A stretch of 64,000 bases of DNA, taken from contig NZ_WNKX01000004.1 in NCBI RefSeq assembly GCF_009720745.1, forward strand, positions 1 through 64,000. The letters are read 5' to 3'. The translations under genes were made by a program, and so were the position numbers. Position 1 is the stretch's first letter. Each line of letters opens with the position of its first letter. Under the pieces are notes generated by a model, which saw nothing but the letters and a program-made list of their open reading frames with translations, had not been told where the DNA came from and made no database searches. The DNA is from Massilia eburnea. Its GTDB lineage: Bacteria; Pseudomonadota; Gammaproteobacteria; Burkholderiales; Burkholderiaceae_D. This document shows, in pieces, positions 53,476 through 63,893 of this stretch.

Positions 53476-54868
53476 AGGCCAGCTGCGAACGCACGCGTGC
53501 GATGGCCGCACGCACCTGGTCAGGCGCCGTACCACCCACATGATCACGCGCCGCCACCGAACCTTCCAGCGTCAGCACCGCAAACACATCCTCCCCCACC
53601 AGCGGCGAGAACGCGCGCAGTTGTTCGAGCGACATCTCCGCCAGGTCGATCTTCAGATCATCGCAAGCCCGCACCGCATGCGCCACCGCTTCGTGCGCGT
53701 CACGGAAAGGCAGCCCTTTCTTCACCAGGTAATCCGCCAGGTCAGTCGCCGTAGCATAGCCCTGCAGCGCAGCCGAACGCATCGCATCCGGCTTGACGGT
53801 AATCCCGCCGGCCATATCGGCGAAGATGCGCAGCGTATCGACAATCGTATCCACGGTATCGAACAGCGGCTCTTTGTCTTCCTGGTTGTCCTTGTTATAA
53901 GCCAGCGGCTGGCCCTTCATCAAGGTCAGAAGGCCCATCAGGTGGCCAAAGACACGGCCAGTTTTGCCACGCGCCAGTTCCGGCACGTCCGGGTTTTTCT
54001 TCTGCGGCATGATCGACGAGCCGGTGCAGAAACGATCCGCAATATCGATAAAGCCGACGCGAGGGCTCATCCAGATGATCAGTTCTTCCGACATGCGCGA
54101 GACGTGCATCATCACCAGCGAGGCGGCCGCCGTGAACTCGATCGCGAAGTCGCGGTCAGACACCGCATCCAGCGAGTTGTGGCAAACGTCGTCGAAGCCC
54201 AGGGTCTTGGCGACGCGCAGGCGGTCGATCGGGAAAGTGGTGCCGGCCAGGGCAGCGGCGCCCAGCGGCAGGCGGTTCACGCGCTTGCGGCAATCCTGCA
54301 TGCGTTCGACGTCGCGGCCGAACATTTCAACGTAAGCCAGCATATGGTGGCCGAAAGTGATCGGCTGCGCCACCTGCATATGGGTGAAGCCGGGCAGGAT
54401 CACGTCCGCATTCTTCTCGGCCAGGTCGACCAGGGCGCCGCGCAGCTGCTGCAGCAGGCCGGTGATGTCGTCGATGGCGGAACGCACGTACAGGCGGATA
54501 TCGGTGGCCACCTGGTCGTTGCGCGAGCGGCCGGTGTGCAGGCGCTTGCCGGCGTCGCCAACCAGTTCGGTCAGGCGCTTTTCGATATTCAGGTGCACGT
54601 CTTCCAGGTCCAGCTGCCATTCGAACTGGCCGCCGTCGATTTCACCGCTGATCTGCGCCAGGCCTTTCTGGATGGCGGCCAGGTCGGCGGCCGGGATGAT
54701 GCCCTGCGCGGCCAGCATGTCGGCGTGGGCCAGGGAACCCTGGATATCGGCCTTGGCCATGCGCTTGTCAAAAAACACCGAGGCGGTGTAACGTTTCACG
54801 AGGTCGGAAACAGGTTCGGAGAAACGTGCGGACCAGGCTTCCGCCTTCTTGGAGAATTGATCTGTCAT
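53474..54868 (-). CDS. argH: Argininosuccinate lyase
   Basis: Protein of 464 residues, the normal size. It splits argininosuccinate into arginine and fumarate, the last step of arginine synthesis. Family text is complete: [37 protein letters not shown] and the signature [20 protein letters not shown]. Cytoplasmic homotetramer in relatives. It stands alone here, with a palindromic repeat immediately after its stop. Confidence 0.97.
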   Translation of the reverse strand: MTDQFSKKAEAWSARFSEPVSDLVKRYTASVFFDKRMAKADIQGSLAHADMLAAQGIIPAADLAAIQKGLAQISGEIDGGQFEWQLDLEDVHLNIEKRLTELVGDAGKRLHTGRSRNDQVATDIRLYVRSAIDDITGLLQQLRGALVDLAEKNADVILPGFTHMQVAQPITFGHHMLAYVEMFGRDVERMQDCRKRVNRLPLGAAALAGTTFPIDRLRVAKTLGFDDVCHNSLDAVSDRDFAIEFTAAASLVMMHVSRMSEELIIWMSPRVGFIDIADRFCTGSSIMPQKKNPDVPELARGKTGRVFGHLMGLLTLMKGQPLAYNKDNQEDKEPLFDTVDTIVDTLRIFADMAGGITVKPDAMRSAALQGYATATDLADYLVKKGLPFRDAHEAVAHAVRACDDLKIDLAEMSLEQLRAFSPLVGEDVFAVLTLEGSVAARDHVGGTAPDQVRAAIARVRSQLA

Positions 54869-54930
54869 GGTGATTTTGCTGTGAGATTAAGGCGTCGAAT
54901 TCAAACGATTATAAATTAGTAGGAGAACTA

Positions 54931-55446
54931 ATGAAGAAGTTAGCAACTTTGCTACTGTTGGTGCTGGCCAGCGGTAGCGTCCTGGCGGCCGATGCGCGTC
55001 CGGCCGACGTGGCGACCGTGGACGGCATCATGGCCGCCCTGTACGACACCATTTCCGGCCCCGCCGGCAAAGTGCGCGACTGGGATCGCCTGCGTTCCCT
55101 GTTCCGCGAAGATGGCCGCATGGTGGTGCACAGCGCCGGCAAGGACGGCGTGATCCACACCCGCGTGTTGTCGCTGGAAGACTACATTACCCGCGTCACG
55201 CCGGTATTCGCCAAAGAAGGTTTTTACGAATCCGAACTGGCGCGCAAAGGCGAGGAGTTCGGCCAGATCGCCCAGGTGTTCAGCACCTACGAGGCGCGCC
55301 ATGCGCCGGCCGATGCGCCTTTTGTGCGCGGCATCAATTCCATCCAGCTGGTGAATGACGGCAAGCGCTGGTGGATTTCGCAACTTCTGTGGCAACCGGA
55401 AGGGGAAAAAACGCCACTTCCGGAGCGTTACCTGAAGGCGCGCTGA
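54931..55446 (+). CDS. Exported NTF2-like (SnoaL/DUF4440-type) protein
   Basis: Protein of 171 residues with a signal peptide (MKKLATLLLLVLASGSVLAA). The rest has the NTF2-like pattern: an N-terminal helix pair (VATVDGIMAALYDTISGPAG, WDRLRSLFREDGRMVV) and strands such as GQIAQVFSTYEARH and INSIQLVNDGKRWWISQLLW. These folds bind small ligands or act as hydrolases or isomerases. No ligand is evident. Confidence 0.72.
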   Translation: MKKLATLLLLVLASGSVLAADARPADVATVDGIMAALYDTISGPAGKVRDWDRLRSLFREDGRMVVHSAGKDGVIHTRVLSLEDYITRVTPVFAKEGFYESELARKGEEFGQIAQVFSTYEARHAPADAPFVRGINSIQLVNDGKRWWISQLLWQPEGEKTPLPERYLKAR

Positions 55447-55565
55447 TATTTAGTAAGAACGGGTGCACGATAGCGTTTTACTCCACCGTTGCGCCCGGCT
55501 ACACTGTTGGAAAGATCCCGATGTCTAGCAACGATGCCAGTGAGCAAGTCGAACAGGAGGCCATC

Positions 55566-56993
55566 GTGAAGCTGTATTCCCCCGCCGGCCTGGCCCGTTT
55601 GGGCCTGGCCTTGCTAGCCGCTTGCGGCCTTCCGGTCCAGGCACGCGAGGCGCCCCCCACGAAACCTGTTCCCTCCACCAGCGGGCGCACCAGCACTACC
55701 CCGCCACCGGAGGCGCCAGCCAAGCCGCCGGGCACGCCGTCCAACTTGCCGCCCCAGCTACCCGAGACTGCAGCGCCGGTGCGGATTGTGGCCGGCGCCA
55801 GCGCCACGCTCAGTGGAGGTGGGGCGGCAATCGCGCCTTCGCCCGTGACGGCACACCAGGGATCGCTGGTCATCATTGGCGGCGGCCTGCGCGGCGATAA
55901 TGCGGACGTGTGGCAGAGGATTGTGAAGCTGGCCGGCGGCAAGGGGGCGCGCATCGCGGTCTTCCCTTCGGCGGCAGGCAATCCGGAGCGTTCCGCCCAG
56001 ACCATCATCACCTACCTGCGCAAATGGGGCGCGGACGCTTTCCTGGTGCCGGTGGCGGTGCGCCTGACGGGCAGCGATTACAAGAAAAATGCCGATGATG
56101 CCGCGCTGGCGAAGAAAATCCGCGAGTCCGACGGCATCTACTTCGCCGGCGGCGACCAGGGCCGCATCACCAAGGCCCTGCTGCGTGAAGACGGTTCGCA
56201 AACGGCGGTGCTGGAGGCGGTGTGGGACGTGTACCGCCGTGGCGGCGTGGTGGCCGGTTCCTCGGCGGGTGCGGCCATCATGAGCAGCACCATGTTCGCC
56301 AATCCGAAGGCGGTGCTGGCCATGCTGCAGACCGGTATTGCCGACGGCAGCCAACTGGGCCCGGGCCTGGGTTTCATCGGCGATGACGTCTTCGTTGACC
56401 AGCACCTGCTGGTGCGCGGCCGCTTTGCGCGCATGATCCCTGCCATGCTGGCCAAGGGCTACCAGATCGGGCTTGGCATCGACGAGGATAGCGCCATGGT
56501 GGTGAACGCCCAGCGCGAGGTGGAAGTCATCGGCTACAAGGGCGCGCTGCTGATCGACCTGTCGCGCGCCGAATGGGACAAGGATGCGCCGCACTTCAGC
56601 GTGCGCAATGCCGTGATCAGCTATCTTGATCGCGGCGACAAGTTCAATATCGGCACCCATATGTTCATGCCGTCCAACGACAAAGCCGGCGGCCGCATCG
56701 ACCCCACGCGTACCCTGGGCCGCGGCGAGGTGTTCAGCAACGACGTGCTGGGCAACAGCGCGGTGATTGATTTGATGGAGCGCCTGATCGACAGCGACCA
56801 GAACGAGGCTATCGGCATCGCCAGCGGCAATCCGCGCTCGAATGGCACCGAGGTGGGCTTTGAATTCCGCTTCACCAAGACGCCCGACAGCGTGGGCTAT
56901 GTCTCGAGCCTGGCGGAGGCTTATTCAGTGCTGAATATCCGCCTTGATATCCGGCCTATCGAAATCACGAGGCCCCTCTACAAATATAAATGA
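55566..56993 (+). CDS. Secreted cyanophycinase-like S51 hydrolase
   Basis: Protein of 475 residues. GTG at 55566 was chosen because AGGAGG lies six bases upstream and a signal peptide begins there (KLYSPAGLARLGLALLAACG). A Pro/Thr-rich linker (about 30-75) separates it from the S51 domain. Recognised segments are GSLVIIGGGLRGDNADVW, FAGGDQGRITKAL and the nucleophile VAGSSAGAAIMSSTMF. Cyanophycinases cut the Arg-Asp storage polymer cyanophycin. The substrate here is not certain because no cyanophycin synthetase is in the window. Confidence 0.8.
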   Translation: MKLYSPAGLARLGLALLAACGLPVQAREAPPTKPVPSTSGRTSTTPPPEAPAKPPGTPSNLPPQLPETAAPVRIVAGASATLSGGGAAIAPSPVTAHQGSLVIIGGGLRGDNADVWQRIVKLAGGKGARIAVFPSAAGNPERSAQTIITYLRKWGADAFLVPVAVRLTGSDYKKNADDAALAKKIRESDGIYFAGGDQGRITKALLREDGSQTAVLEAVWDVYRRGGVVAGSSAGAAIMSSTMFANPKAVLAMLQTGIADGSQLGPGLGFIGDDVFVDQHLLVRGRFARMIPAMLAKGYQIGLGIDEDSAMVVNAQREVEVIGYKGALLIDLSRAEWDKDAPHFSVRNAVISYLDRGDKFNIGTHMFMPSNDKAGGRIDPTRTLGRGEVFSNDVLGNSAVIDLMERLIDSDQNEAIGIASGNPRSNGTEVGFEFRFTKTPDSVGYVSSLAEAYSVLNIRLDIRPIEITRPLYKYK

Positions 56994-57062
56994 CGCTTCT
57001 CTGAATCCGGCGGCGCCGCCGCTGCGTATATGCCATGGCAACCAACCTAGAGGGAGGAAACC

Positions 57063-58526
57063 ATGGCACTCATCAAGCACGCTGCTGTCCAGATAGCCCT
57101 GCTGTCGGCCCTGGCGCCGGCAGCGCAGGCATCGAGCCACCGCGAAGCACCCTTCATCACGCGCCAGCCCAAGGTTGACGGAACCGACTTCTACATGTTC
57201 CGCAGCTACGAGCCGGGGCGCGAGCAATTTGTCACCCTGATCGCCAATTACGTGCCCCTGCAGGATGCGTACGGCGGACCGAATTTCTTCACCATGGATC
57301 CGGATGCGCTGTACGAGATCCATATCGACAACAATGGCGATGCACGGGAAGACCTGACCTTTCAGTTCCGCTTCACCAATACCTTCAAGAATGCCGCCTT
57401 CAATATCGGCGGCAAAAGTGTGCCGATTCCCCTGGTGATCAACGGCGGCCCGATCGACGGCGTCAACCCGGCAGGGCTGAATGTGCGCGAAACCTATACC
57501 GTGGACGTGGTGCGCGGTGACCGGCGCGGCGTGCGCCAGCCGGTGCGCATGGCGGGCAGCGGCGCTACCGTTTTCGACAAGCCGGTCGACAATATCGGCA
57601 ACAAATCGATTCCCGATTACGCGGGCTATGCGGGCAAGCATGTGTACGCGGTGAACATTCCCGGCTGCGCGATACCAGCGCGCATGTTTGTCGGGCAGCG
57701 CAAGGACCCGTTTGTGGTCAACCTGGGCGAGACCTTTGACCTGATCAACATCAAGGCTCCTGCAGTTGAATTCCTGGCCAACGCGGAAAAGAATGCCCGC
57801 GATGACCTGGACGACAAGAACGTGACCTCGATTGAACTGGAAGTCGCGGCTTCGTGCCTGACTTCGGGCGCCGAGCCGGTGATCGGCGGCTGGACAACAG
57901 CCAGCCTGCGCCAGGGCCGCCTGCTCAACCCGAACGGCGGCTCGAAGGAGGGTGGGGCGTGGACGCAGGTCTCGCGTCTCGGCATGCCGCTGGTGAACGA
58001 GGTGGTGATCGGCTTGAAAGACAAGGACCGCTTCAACCACAGCAAGCCGGCCCAGGATGCGCAGTTTGCGGACTATGTCACGAACCCGACCTTGCCGGCG
58101 CTGGTGGAGGTGCTGTTCGGCAGCGCCGGCGCCAAGGCTCCTACCAATTTCCCGCGCAATGACCTGGTAAAAGTTTTCCTGACCGGTGTGCAAGGATTGA
58201 ACCAGCCGGCTAACGTGAAGGCGTCCGAAATGCTGCGCCTGAATACCGCGATCGCACCGGTGGCGAAGGGGGCGCAGAAGCGGCTGGGTGTGATCGATGG
58301 CGACAACGCTGGTTTCCCCAACGGACGCCGCCCTGGCGACGATGTGGTGGATATCGCCCTGCGGGTGGTGATGGGCAAACTGTGTACCTTGAATATCGGC
58401 TGCGCAGCGGCCGATGCGCCGGCGGGTGCGATCCGCTTTACCGATGGCGCTTACCTGGATGACAGCTTCTTCGGTGCGGCCTTCCCGTACCTGAAAACGC
58501 CGATTCCCGGCTCGCCGCAGCAATAG
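57063..58526 (+). CDS. Exported DUF4331 protein
   Basis: Protein of 487 residues with a signal peptide (VQIALLSALAPAAQASSHRE). The DUF4331 opening SSHREAPFITRQPKVDGTDF and YMFRSYEPGR is unmistakable, and DALYEIHIDNNGDAREDLTF follows. Function unknown. GAGGGAGG precedes the start. It heads a run of four same-strand genes with a lipoprotein, a TPR protein and a HupE-like protein. Confidence 0.9.
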   Translation: MALIKHAAVQIALLSALAPAAQASSHREAPFITRQPKVDGTDFYMFRSYEPGREQFVTLIANYVPLQDAYGGPNFFTMDPDALYEIHIDNNGDAREDLTFQFRFTNTFKNAAFNIGGKSVPIPLVINGGPIDGVNPAGLNVRETYTVDVVRGDRRGVRQPVRMAGSGATVFDKPVDNIGNKSIPDYAGYAGKHVYAVNIPGCAIPARMFVGQRKDPFVVNLGETFDLINIKAPAVEFLANAEKNARDDLDDKNVTSIELEVAASCLTSGAEPVIGGWTTASLRQGRLLNPNGGSKEGGAWTQVSRLGMPLVNEVVIGLKDKDRFNHSKPAQDAQFADYVTNPTLPALVEVLFGSAGAKAPTNFPRNDLVKVFLTGVQGLNQPANVKASEMLRLNTAIAPVAKGAQKRLGVIDGDNAGFPNGRRPGDDVVDIALRVVMGKLCTLNIGCAAADAPAGAIRFTDGAYLDDSFFGAAFPYLKTPIPGSPQQ

Positions 58527-58537
58527 GAGGCCAGGCC

Positions 58538-58804
58538 ATGAAACGTTCAAAGACTGCATTCGCGGCCGCGCTGTCGTCCGCGTCGTTAGCTGCGCTGTTG
58601 GCCGGCTGTGGTGGCGGGGGCGGCGGCGATGCTTCGGCGGTGCCGGCCCAGGAGCCCGCGCCAGCGACGTCCGCCTCGGCCGACGTATTCACCGCCGCCA
58701 TGGTGGCAATCGTCGGCAGCACCTCCGATACGACAGAGCCTGACGACGTTGAGCGTGTAGCGCCGACCCGGCCCGATGACCGCGAACCGGTGCCGGTGGA
58801 GTGA
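58538..58804 (+). CDS. Small lipoprotein of the DUF4331 cluster
   Basis: Protein of 88 residues. The lipobox LLAGCGGGGGG gives a lipidated cysteine near residue 23, then an acidic, proline-rich tail (TTEPDDVERVAPTRPDDREP). It follows the DUF4331 gene by 11 bases with a GGAGG-type site and is probably co-expressed. No family recognised beyond this context. Confidence 0.6.
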   Translation: MKRSKTAFAAALSSASLAALLAGCGGGGGGDASAVPAQEPAPATSASADVFTAAMVAIVGSTSDTTEPDDVERVAPTRPDDREPVPVE

Positions 58805-58811
58805 GGCTGCG

Positions 58812-59996
58812 ATGAGACATCTCGTCTTTTTCGCGTTCGCATTGGCGGCCGCCGTCGCCGCGAGCGCGGCGCCGTTCGTGCCGCGATCCGGCTCGGAAGT
58901 GCTGGAGACGCTCCCCCGCCGGGCCGCTGCGCCAGATGCGGAGCTGCGCCGTCAGCGAGCGCAATTGTCGGAGGCGCCGCGTGATGCCTCGGCTGCAGCT
59001 GCGCTCGCCCAGCGCTACATTGAAATGGGCCGTGCGGCGACCGATCCTCGCTACTTTGGTTATGCACAGGCCGTGCTGGCCCCTTGGTGGCGCACGCCAT
59101 CGCCGCCGATCCCTGTGCTGCTGCTGCGGGCGACGCTGCTGCAATCAAGCCACCGCTTTGAAGAGGCGATGCGCGACCTGGATGCCGTGACGCGCGCCGA
59201 TCCGGCAAACGCGCAGGCCTGGCTGACACTGGCGACGGTGCAGGTGGTGCGCGGTGACTACGATGCCGCCGTTCGCAGCTGCGGTCGGCTGTCGTCATTG
59301 GCAAGCGACCTGGCCAGCATGACCTGCCTGGCCAATGCGCGCGCTGCCAGCGGCCAGCTCGCTGCCAGCGAGCGTTTGCTGGCGCTGGCGGTGGAGCGCA
59401 GCAATGCCAGCGTCGCCGATGCCGGTCTTCGGACCTGGGCCCTGACTTTGTCGGGCGAACTGGCGGCACGCCGCGGCGACACGCCGCTAGCCGAAGCGCG
59501 CTTCCGCCAGGCGCTCGCGCTCGCGCCTGCAGACAGCTACCTGCTCGGCGCCTACGCAGACCTGCTGCTGGACCAGGGCCGCAACGCCGATGTACAAGCC
59601 CTGCTGGGCAGCCATCTGCGCATCGACGGCTTGTTGCTGCGGCACGCGCTCGCCCTCCAGGCCGCCGCTGCCTCATCGCCGCCGGCGGCAGCGGCCGTCG
59701 CCGAACTGCAGGCACGCTTCGACGCCGCTGCGCGCCGTGGCGACGCGATCCACCAACGCGAGCAGGCCAGGTTCGAGCTGTATTTGCGCCACAACGCCCA
59801 GGCCGCGCTGCGGCTGGCGCTGGCCAATTGGCAGGTGCAGAAAGAGCCTGCCGACCTGCGCATCCTGCTGGAAGCCGCGCTCGCCGCGCGCGTCCCTACC
59901 GCCGCACGTTCCGCGCTGGCATGGCGCCGCCAGCGCGGGCTGGAAGACCGCATCATCGCTGCCCTTGCCGGCAAACTGGAGGGGGGGCCGGCATGA
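58812..59996 (+). CDS. Exported TPR-repeat protein
   Basis: Protein of 394 residues. A signal peptide (MRHLVFFAFALAAAVAASAA) is followed by TPR-like helical repeats (SSHRFEEAMRDLDAVTRADP, AWLTLATVQVVRGDYDAAVR, EARFRQALALAPADSYLLGA). It likely scaffolds protein contacts in the periplasm. It lies seven bases after the lipoprotein and overlaps the HupE-like gene by four bases, so it is in the same operon. Confidence 0.8.
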   Translation: MRHLVFFAFALAAAVAASAAPFVPRSGSEVLETLPRRAAAPDAELRRQRAQLSEAPRDASAAAALAQRYIEMGRAATDPRYFGYAQAVLAPWWRTPSPPIPVLLLRATLLQSSHRFEEAMRDLDAVTRADPANAQAWLTLATVQVVRGDYDAAVRSCGRLSSLASDLASMTCLANARAASGQLAASERLLALAVERSNASVADAGLRTWALTLSGELAARRGDTPLAEARFRQALALAPADSYLLGAYADLLLDQGRNADVQALLGSHLRIDGLLLRHALALQAAAASSPPAAAAVAELQARFDAAARRGDAIHQREQARFELYLRHNAQAALRLALANWQVQKEPADLRILLEAALAARVPTAARSALAWRRQRGLEDRIIAALAGKLEGGPA

Positions 59997-61150
59997 ACCT
60001 GCGATCACACTTCGTTTGCAGCCTGGCTGCGCTGCTCTTCCTGCTCGCCGCCGGCGCAGCCGAGGCGCACAAGCCCAGCGACAGCTACCTGACGCTGCGC
60101 GTCACCACCACGGCCGCCGCTGGCGGTGTGAGGCCGAGCGGTGCAGCCGTCATCGAAGGCCGTTGGGACATCGCTTTGCGCGACCTCGATTTCGTCCTGG
60201 GCCTCGACGCTGATGGCGACGGCCGGCTGACCTGGGATGAAGTCCGTTTCCGCCATGCCGACATCGCTGGCTATGCCGTTCCGCGCCTCGGCCTGGCGTC
60301 TGGCTGCCGCCTCCAGGTAGCCGGCAACCAGGTCGACCGCCACACCGACGGCGCCTATGCCGTGCTGCTGCTGCGCGGCGCATGCCAGCCCGGCGCACCT
60401 TTCGCCATCGACTACAAACTGTTCGCCGACATCGACGCGCAGCACCGCGGTATGGCCAGCATCACCGTCGATGGCCAGCTGCAATCGCTGGTGCTGGGCG
60501 GCGACAGCACGCGCTTCGTGGCGGATAGCGAGGCAGTTGGCGGCCCGGTACCAGGCGCCGGCCGTGGCGCCAGCGGCCTGTGGCGCCAGGCCGGCGACTA
60601 TTTGCAGCACGGTGTCTGGCACATCTGGACCGGCTACGACCACATCCTGTTCCTGCTCTCCTTGCTGCTGCCCGCCGTGCTGGGCAAAGGCTGGCGCCCT
60701 GCAAGCGCAGACGTATTGCGCGTGGTCACGGCCTTTACGCTGGCCCACTCGGTCACGCTCTCGCTGGCAGCCCTGCACGTGCTCGCGTTGCCGAGCCGCC
60801 TGATTGAATCCGCCATCGCCGCTTCTGTCGCCGTCGCAGCGCTGAACAATATCTGGCCGGTCGTTCGGGGCAAGCGCTGGCTGGCCGCTCTTGCCTTCGG
60901 CCTGCTGCACGGCTTCGGCTTTGCGGGCGTGCTGGGAGACCTGGGCCTGCCCAAAGGCGCTGCCGCGGTTGCGCTGGCAAGCTTCAACATCGGTGTCGAG
61001 CTGGGCCAGCTGGCAATTGTCGCAGCCTTCGTTCCACTGGCTTACGCCATGCGCAGCACATGGATGTACCGGCAAGTGATGGTGAAAGGAGGCTCGGCCT
61101 GCGTCGCCCTGTTGGCGACAGTGTGGCTGCTGGAGCGGGCAAGCGCCTGA
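59993..61150 (+). CDS. HupE/UreJ-like membrane protein
   Basis: Protein of 385 residues. A signal sequence and a periplasmic part (about 25-205, with [15 protein letters not shown] resembling a calcium loop) are followed by six membrane helices. The HupE/UreJ_2 signature [20 protein letters not shown] and [17 protein letters not shown] is present. HupE and UreJ proteins are thought to carry nickel, but this subgroup also occurs without nickel enzymes and its substrate is unknown. Last gene of the DUF4331 operon. Confidence 0.82.
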   Translation: MNLRSHFVCSLAALLFLLAAGAAEAHKPSDSYLTLRVTTTAAAGGVRPSGAAVIEGRWDIALRDLDFVLGLDADGDGRLTWDEVRFRHADIAGYAVPRLGLASGCRLQVAGNQVDRHTDGAYAVLLLRGACQPGAPFAIDYKLFADIDAQHRGMASITVDGQLQSLVLGGDSTRFVADSEAVGGPVPGAGRGASGLWRQAGDYLQHGVWHIWTGYDHILFLLSLLLPAVLGKGWRPASADVLRVVTAFTLAHSVTLSLAALHVLALPSRLIESAIAASVAVAALNNIWPVVRGKRWLAALAFGLLHGFGFAGVLGDLGLPKGAAAVALASFNIGVELGQLAIVAAFVPLAYAMRSTWMYRQVMVKGGSACVALLATVWLLERASA

Positions 61151-61837
61151 TTACATGGCCCGTACCCACGGGCCCTTGTACAGGACCGGCCCGGTCGGCC
61201 CATTCGGATTCGGCGATCCGCCGCGCGGTTCGAGCGAAATCGCCAGCACCACCACGTCGCTGCCGGTTGCTCCCGCCGCCAGCGAGAACGTGGCCCTTCC
61301 GTCCTCACCAAGGACGCCGAGCGAACGTGGCGGGCCAGCTTTCGGAATGGCCCACAATTGCAGCGAGCGGTCGAGCGGCACCGGCGCGGCGCCCACCATA
61401 TGCACTTGCAGCACCCGCTTGCCGGTATCGGCTTTGACCAGCAAGGCGGGCTGCGCCTGCTCGTCGGTCAGCGTCGCCACCAGGTCGTAGGACGGCTCGC
61501 GCAGCTGCTGCACGCTGACCGTCACCACCAGCGCCGCCACCGCTGCGGCCGACGCCAATCCCAGCCCGAAGCCGCGCCAGAAATGCCAGCGGCTGCGTTC
61601 CGGCTTCAGGTGCAGGCGCATTTCGATATTGCGCCAGATATGGGGCGAGGGCGCTTGGGGGCGCACGAATTCGTGCATCGGCAGCAGGCGCTGCTCCCAC
61701 TCCCTGACCAGCAAGCGCAAGGCCGCGTCGCTGTACATCCATCCCTCAAAGCGGCGCCGCGCCCCGCCGCGCAGGGCGCCGAGCACATATTCTGCGGCCA
61801 GCTTGTCGCGCAGGGCGTCGTTGCCACGGATCTTCAT
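61151..61837 (-). CDS. Anti-sigma factor (RskA-like)
   Basis: Protein of 228 residues. The N-terminal anti-sigma domain ([20 protein letters not shown]) is followed by one membrane helix ([20 protein letters not shown]) and a C-terminal RskA-type periplasmic domain ([20 protein letters not shown]). It should hold the ECF sigma factor at the membrane until a signal comes. ATG overlaps the sigma gene stop by four bases. Confidence 0.88.
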   Translation of the reverse strand: MKIRGNDALRDKLAAEYVLGALRGGARRRFEGWMYSDAALRLLVREWEQRLLPMHEFVRPQAPSPHIWRNIEMRLHLKPERSRWHFWRGFGLGLASAAAVAALVVTVSVQQLREPSYDLVATLTDEQAQPALLVKADTGKRVLQVHMVGAAPVPLDRSLQLWAIPKAGPPRSLGVLGEDGRATFSLAAGATGSDVVVLAISLEPRGGSPNPNGPTGPVLYKGPWVRAM

Positions 61838-62394
61838 GGCGCTCCTCCCTGCGACAGGCAATTTTTCAGTTTCTCCATGCCGCGCCGGATCCAGGTCTTG
61901 ATCGTCCCTACGGGAAGGGACAGGCGTTGCGCCACTTCCGTGTGCGACAAGTCATGGAAGAAGGCCAGGCCAATGGCCAGCCGGTGCAGGTTCTCCAGGC
62001 GCGACATGCAGCCGGCCAGGGCGCGCGCATCGCTGCTCATTTCGCTCGCCTCCGCCGGCGTGCTGGCATCGTCGCGAAGCAGGGAGTCCATTGTGGGATC
62101 CAGTTCCAGCGTATTGTCCGTCCGGCGCAGGATATCCAGCGCCTTGTTGCGGACGATGGCCGCCATCCAAGTCAAGGGCGCAGCCAGGCCGGCCTGGTAA
62201 TCCGGCGCTGCGTGCCAGATCGACACGAAGCCTTCCTGCAGCGCCTCTTCGGCCAGCTCCCGCTTACGTAATATACGCAAGGCGAAGCCAAACAGTTTCG
62301 GCGCGGCGGCGTCATACAGCGCGCGAAAGGCTGCTGCATCCTGTCGGCCGGCCGCTGCCAGCCAGACGCTTAGCTGATCGGGTTCGATGGGCAT
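61834..62394 (-). CDS. ECF sigma factor (SigK/RpoE-like)
   Basis: Protein of 186 residues. Region 2 (FRALYDAAAPKLFGFALRIL, then LAEEALQEGFVSIWHAA) and region 4 (LSHTEVAQRLSLPVGTIKTW, then IRRGMEKLKNCL) are complete. It directs RNA polymerase to stress genes when its anti-sigma partner releases it. Coupled to the anti-sigma gene by ATGA. The adjacent DUF4331 operon converges on this pair and is a possible target, and the divergent M64 gene another. Confidence 0.92.
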   Translation of the reverse strand: MPIEPDQLSVWLAAAGRQDAAAFRALYDAAAPKLFGFALRILRKRELAEEALQEGFVSIWHAAPDYQAGLAAPLTWMAAIVRNKALDILRRTDNTLELDPTMDSLLRDDASTPAEASEMSSDARALAGCMSRLENLHRLAIGLAFFHDLSHTEVAQRLSLPVGTIKTWIRRGMEKLKNCLSQGGAP

Positions 62395-62486
62395 GGAGCC
62401 ATCTTATGCCTGCCTTTTAGGGCGGTCTACAGTATTCGGCAAAGCAAAGCTACAATATCCGCCACCGAAACCACACTGGAGACTTC

Positions 62487-63893
62487 ATGCCGTATCTGAA
62501 TCGACTGCTGGCGGGGGCTGCGCTGAGTGCCGTTGCCGGCCTGGCGCTGGCCGCGCAGCCTGCAACCGTGCGCCTGGACTATATGCACACTGGTAACGCG
62601 CTAAACGAAAGTTACGCGATCGAGCAAGTTGTGATTGAGCCGCTGCCCTGGCCGGGCGATATGTCCAAGACAATCGACACCACCAACCGCGGCGTGAACA
62701 AGGTCGAAGTGGCGGACGCCAAGACCGGCAAGCTGCTGTACACCCGCGGCTTTTCCACCGTCTTCGGCGAATGGAAGTCGACCGAGGAAGCGGGCAAGCT
62801 GACGCGCGGCTTCCATGAGTCGGTGCGCTTCCCGAAGCCGGACCGTCCCGTCAAAGTACGCATCCTGAAGCGTGATGAGCGCAATGAATTTTCCGTCGTG
62901 TGGAGCCTGGAGGTCGATACCGATGCAATGGACGTGGTGCGCAAGCAGGAGCCGGCGCCCGCCAAGCCGATCGCGATCCGCGTCAACGGCCCAAGCGAGA
63001 AGAAGGTGGACCTGCTGATCCTGGGCGACGGCTATACCAGGGCCGATATGGCAAAATTCGAGGCTGCGGCGCGCCGCCTGTCCGACTACCTGTTCACGGT
63101 GTCGCCGTTCAAGGAACGCGCGAAGGACTTCAACGTGTGGGCGATGGCGGTACCGACGCAGGAAAGCGGCGTGTCGCGGCCATCGACTAATACCTATCAC
63201 TCATCGAAGCTGGGGGCACGCTATGACATCTTCGGCAGCGAACGTTACGTGCTGACGGTGGACAACCGCGCCTTGCGCGAGATTGCCCAGCATGCACCGT
63301 ATGAGTTTATCGAAATCCTGGTCAATAACGAGACATACGGTGGCGGCGGCATCTACGGGCAGTTCAGTACTGCGGCGGCGGATAACGATTGGGCGAACTA
63401 CCTCTTCGTGCATGAATTCGGCCACCATTTCGCGGGCCTGGCGGACGAGTATTACACCTCTCCGGTTGCCTATGCGACGGGCGGCGCGCGCATGGAGCCA
63501 TGGGAGCCGAATGTGACGGCGCTGCAGGATCCTGCGAACGTGAAGTGGAAGAAGTTTGTCACGCCTGGGACGGCACTGCCGACCGCGTGGCCGAAGGCGG
63601 AGTATGAGGCGCATTCACGCGAGTACCAGAAAATTCGTGCGCAGCTGCGCAAGGATAATCGCCCGGAGTCGGAGATGAGCAAGCTGTTTAAGGAAGATCT
63701 GGCTTGGACTAACGCGCTGTTTTCGAAGGCGCCTAACCGCAAGGCGGTGGGGGCGTTCGAGGGGGCGAATTATGAGGCGACTGGCTACTACCGTTCGCAG
63801 CAGCAGTGCTTGATGTTTGATAGGAGTGAGGCTTTCTGCGCGGTGTGCAGCGATGCGGTGCAGGAGACGATTGATTTGTACGCGCCGCGCTGA
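62487..63893 (+). CDS. Exported M64 (IgA-peptidase-like) metalloprotease
   Basis: Protein of 468 residues with a signal peptide (LNRLLAGAALSAVAGLALAA). An N-terminal M64 domain (about 25-155, beta-rich) precedes the catalytic part with LLILGDGYTRADMAKFEAAA and the zinc motif HEFGHHFAGLADEY near residue 308. M64 enzymes include the IgA peptidase of Clostridium ramosum, but environmental members have unknown substrates. Several cysteines at the C-terminus (QQCLMFDRSEAFCAVCSDAV) are conserved in the family. Divergent from the ECF sigma gene. Confidence 0.88.
   Translation: MPYLNRLLAGAALSAVAGLALAAQPATVRLDYMHTGNALNESYAIEQVVIEPLPWPGDMSKTIDTTNRGVNKVEVADAKTGKLLYTRGFSTVFGEWKSTEEAGKLTRGFHESVRFPKPDRPVKVRILKRDERNEFSVVWSLEVDTDAMDVVRKQEPAPAKPIAIRVNGPSEKKVDLLILGDGYTRADMAKFEAAARRLSDYLFTVSPFKERAKDFNVWAMAVPTQESGVSRPSTNTYHSSKLGARYDIFGSERYVLTVDNRALREIAQHAPYEFIEILVNNETYGGGGIYGQFSTAAADNDWANYLFVHEFGHHFAGLADEYYTSPVAYATGGARMEPWEPNVTALQDPANVKWKKFVTPGTALPTAWPKAEYEAHSREYQKIRAQLRKDNRPESEMSKLFKEDLAWTNALFSKAPNRKAVGAFEGANYEATGYYRSQQQCLMFDRSEAFCAVCSDAVQETIDLYAPR

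Noticed and set aside
55371..55565. Upstream starts for the cyanophycinase-like gene
   Set aside because: They overlap the preceding gene or place residues before the signal peptide, while GTG at 55566 has AGGAGG at the right distance.
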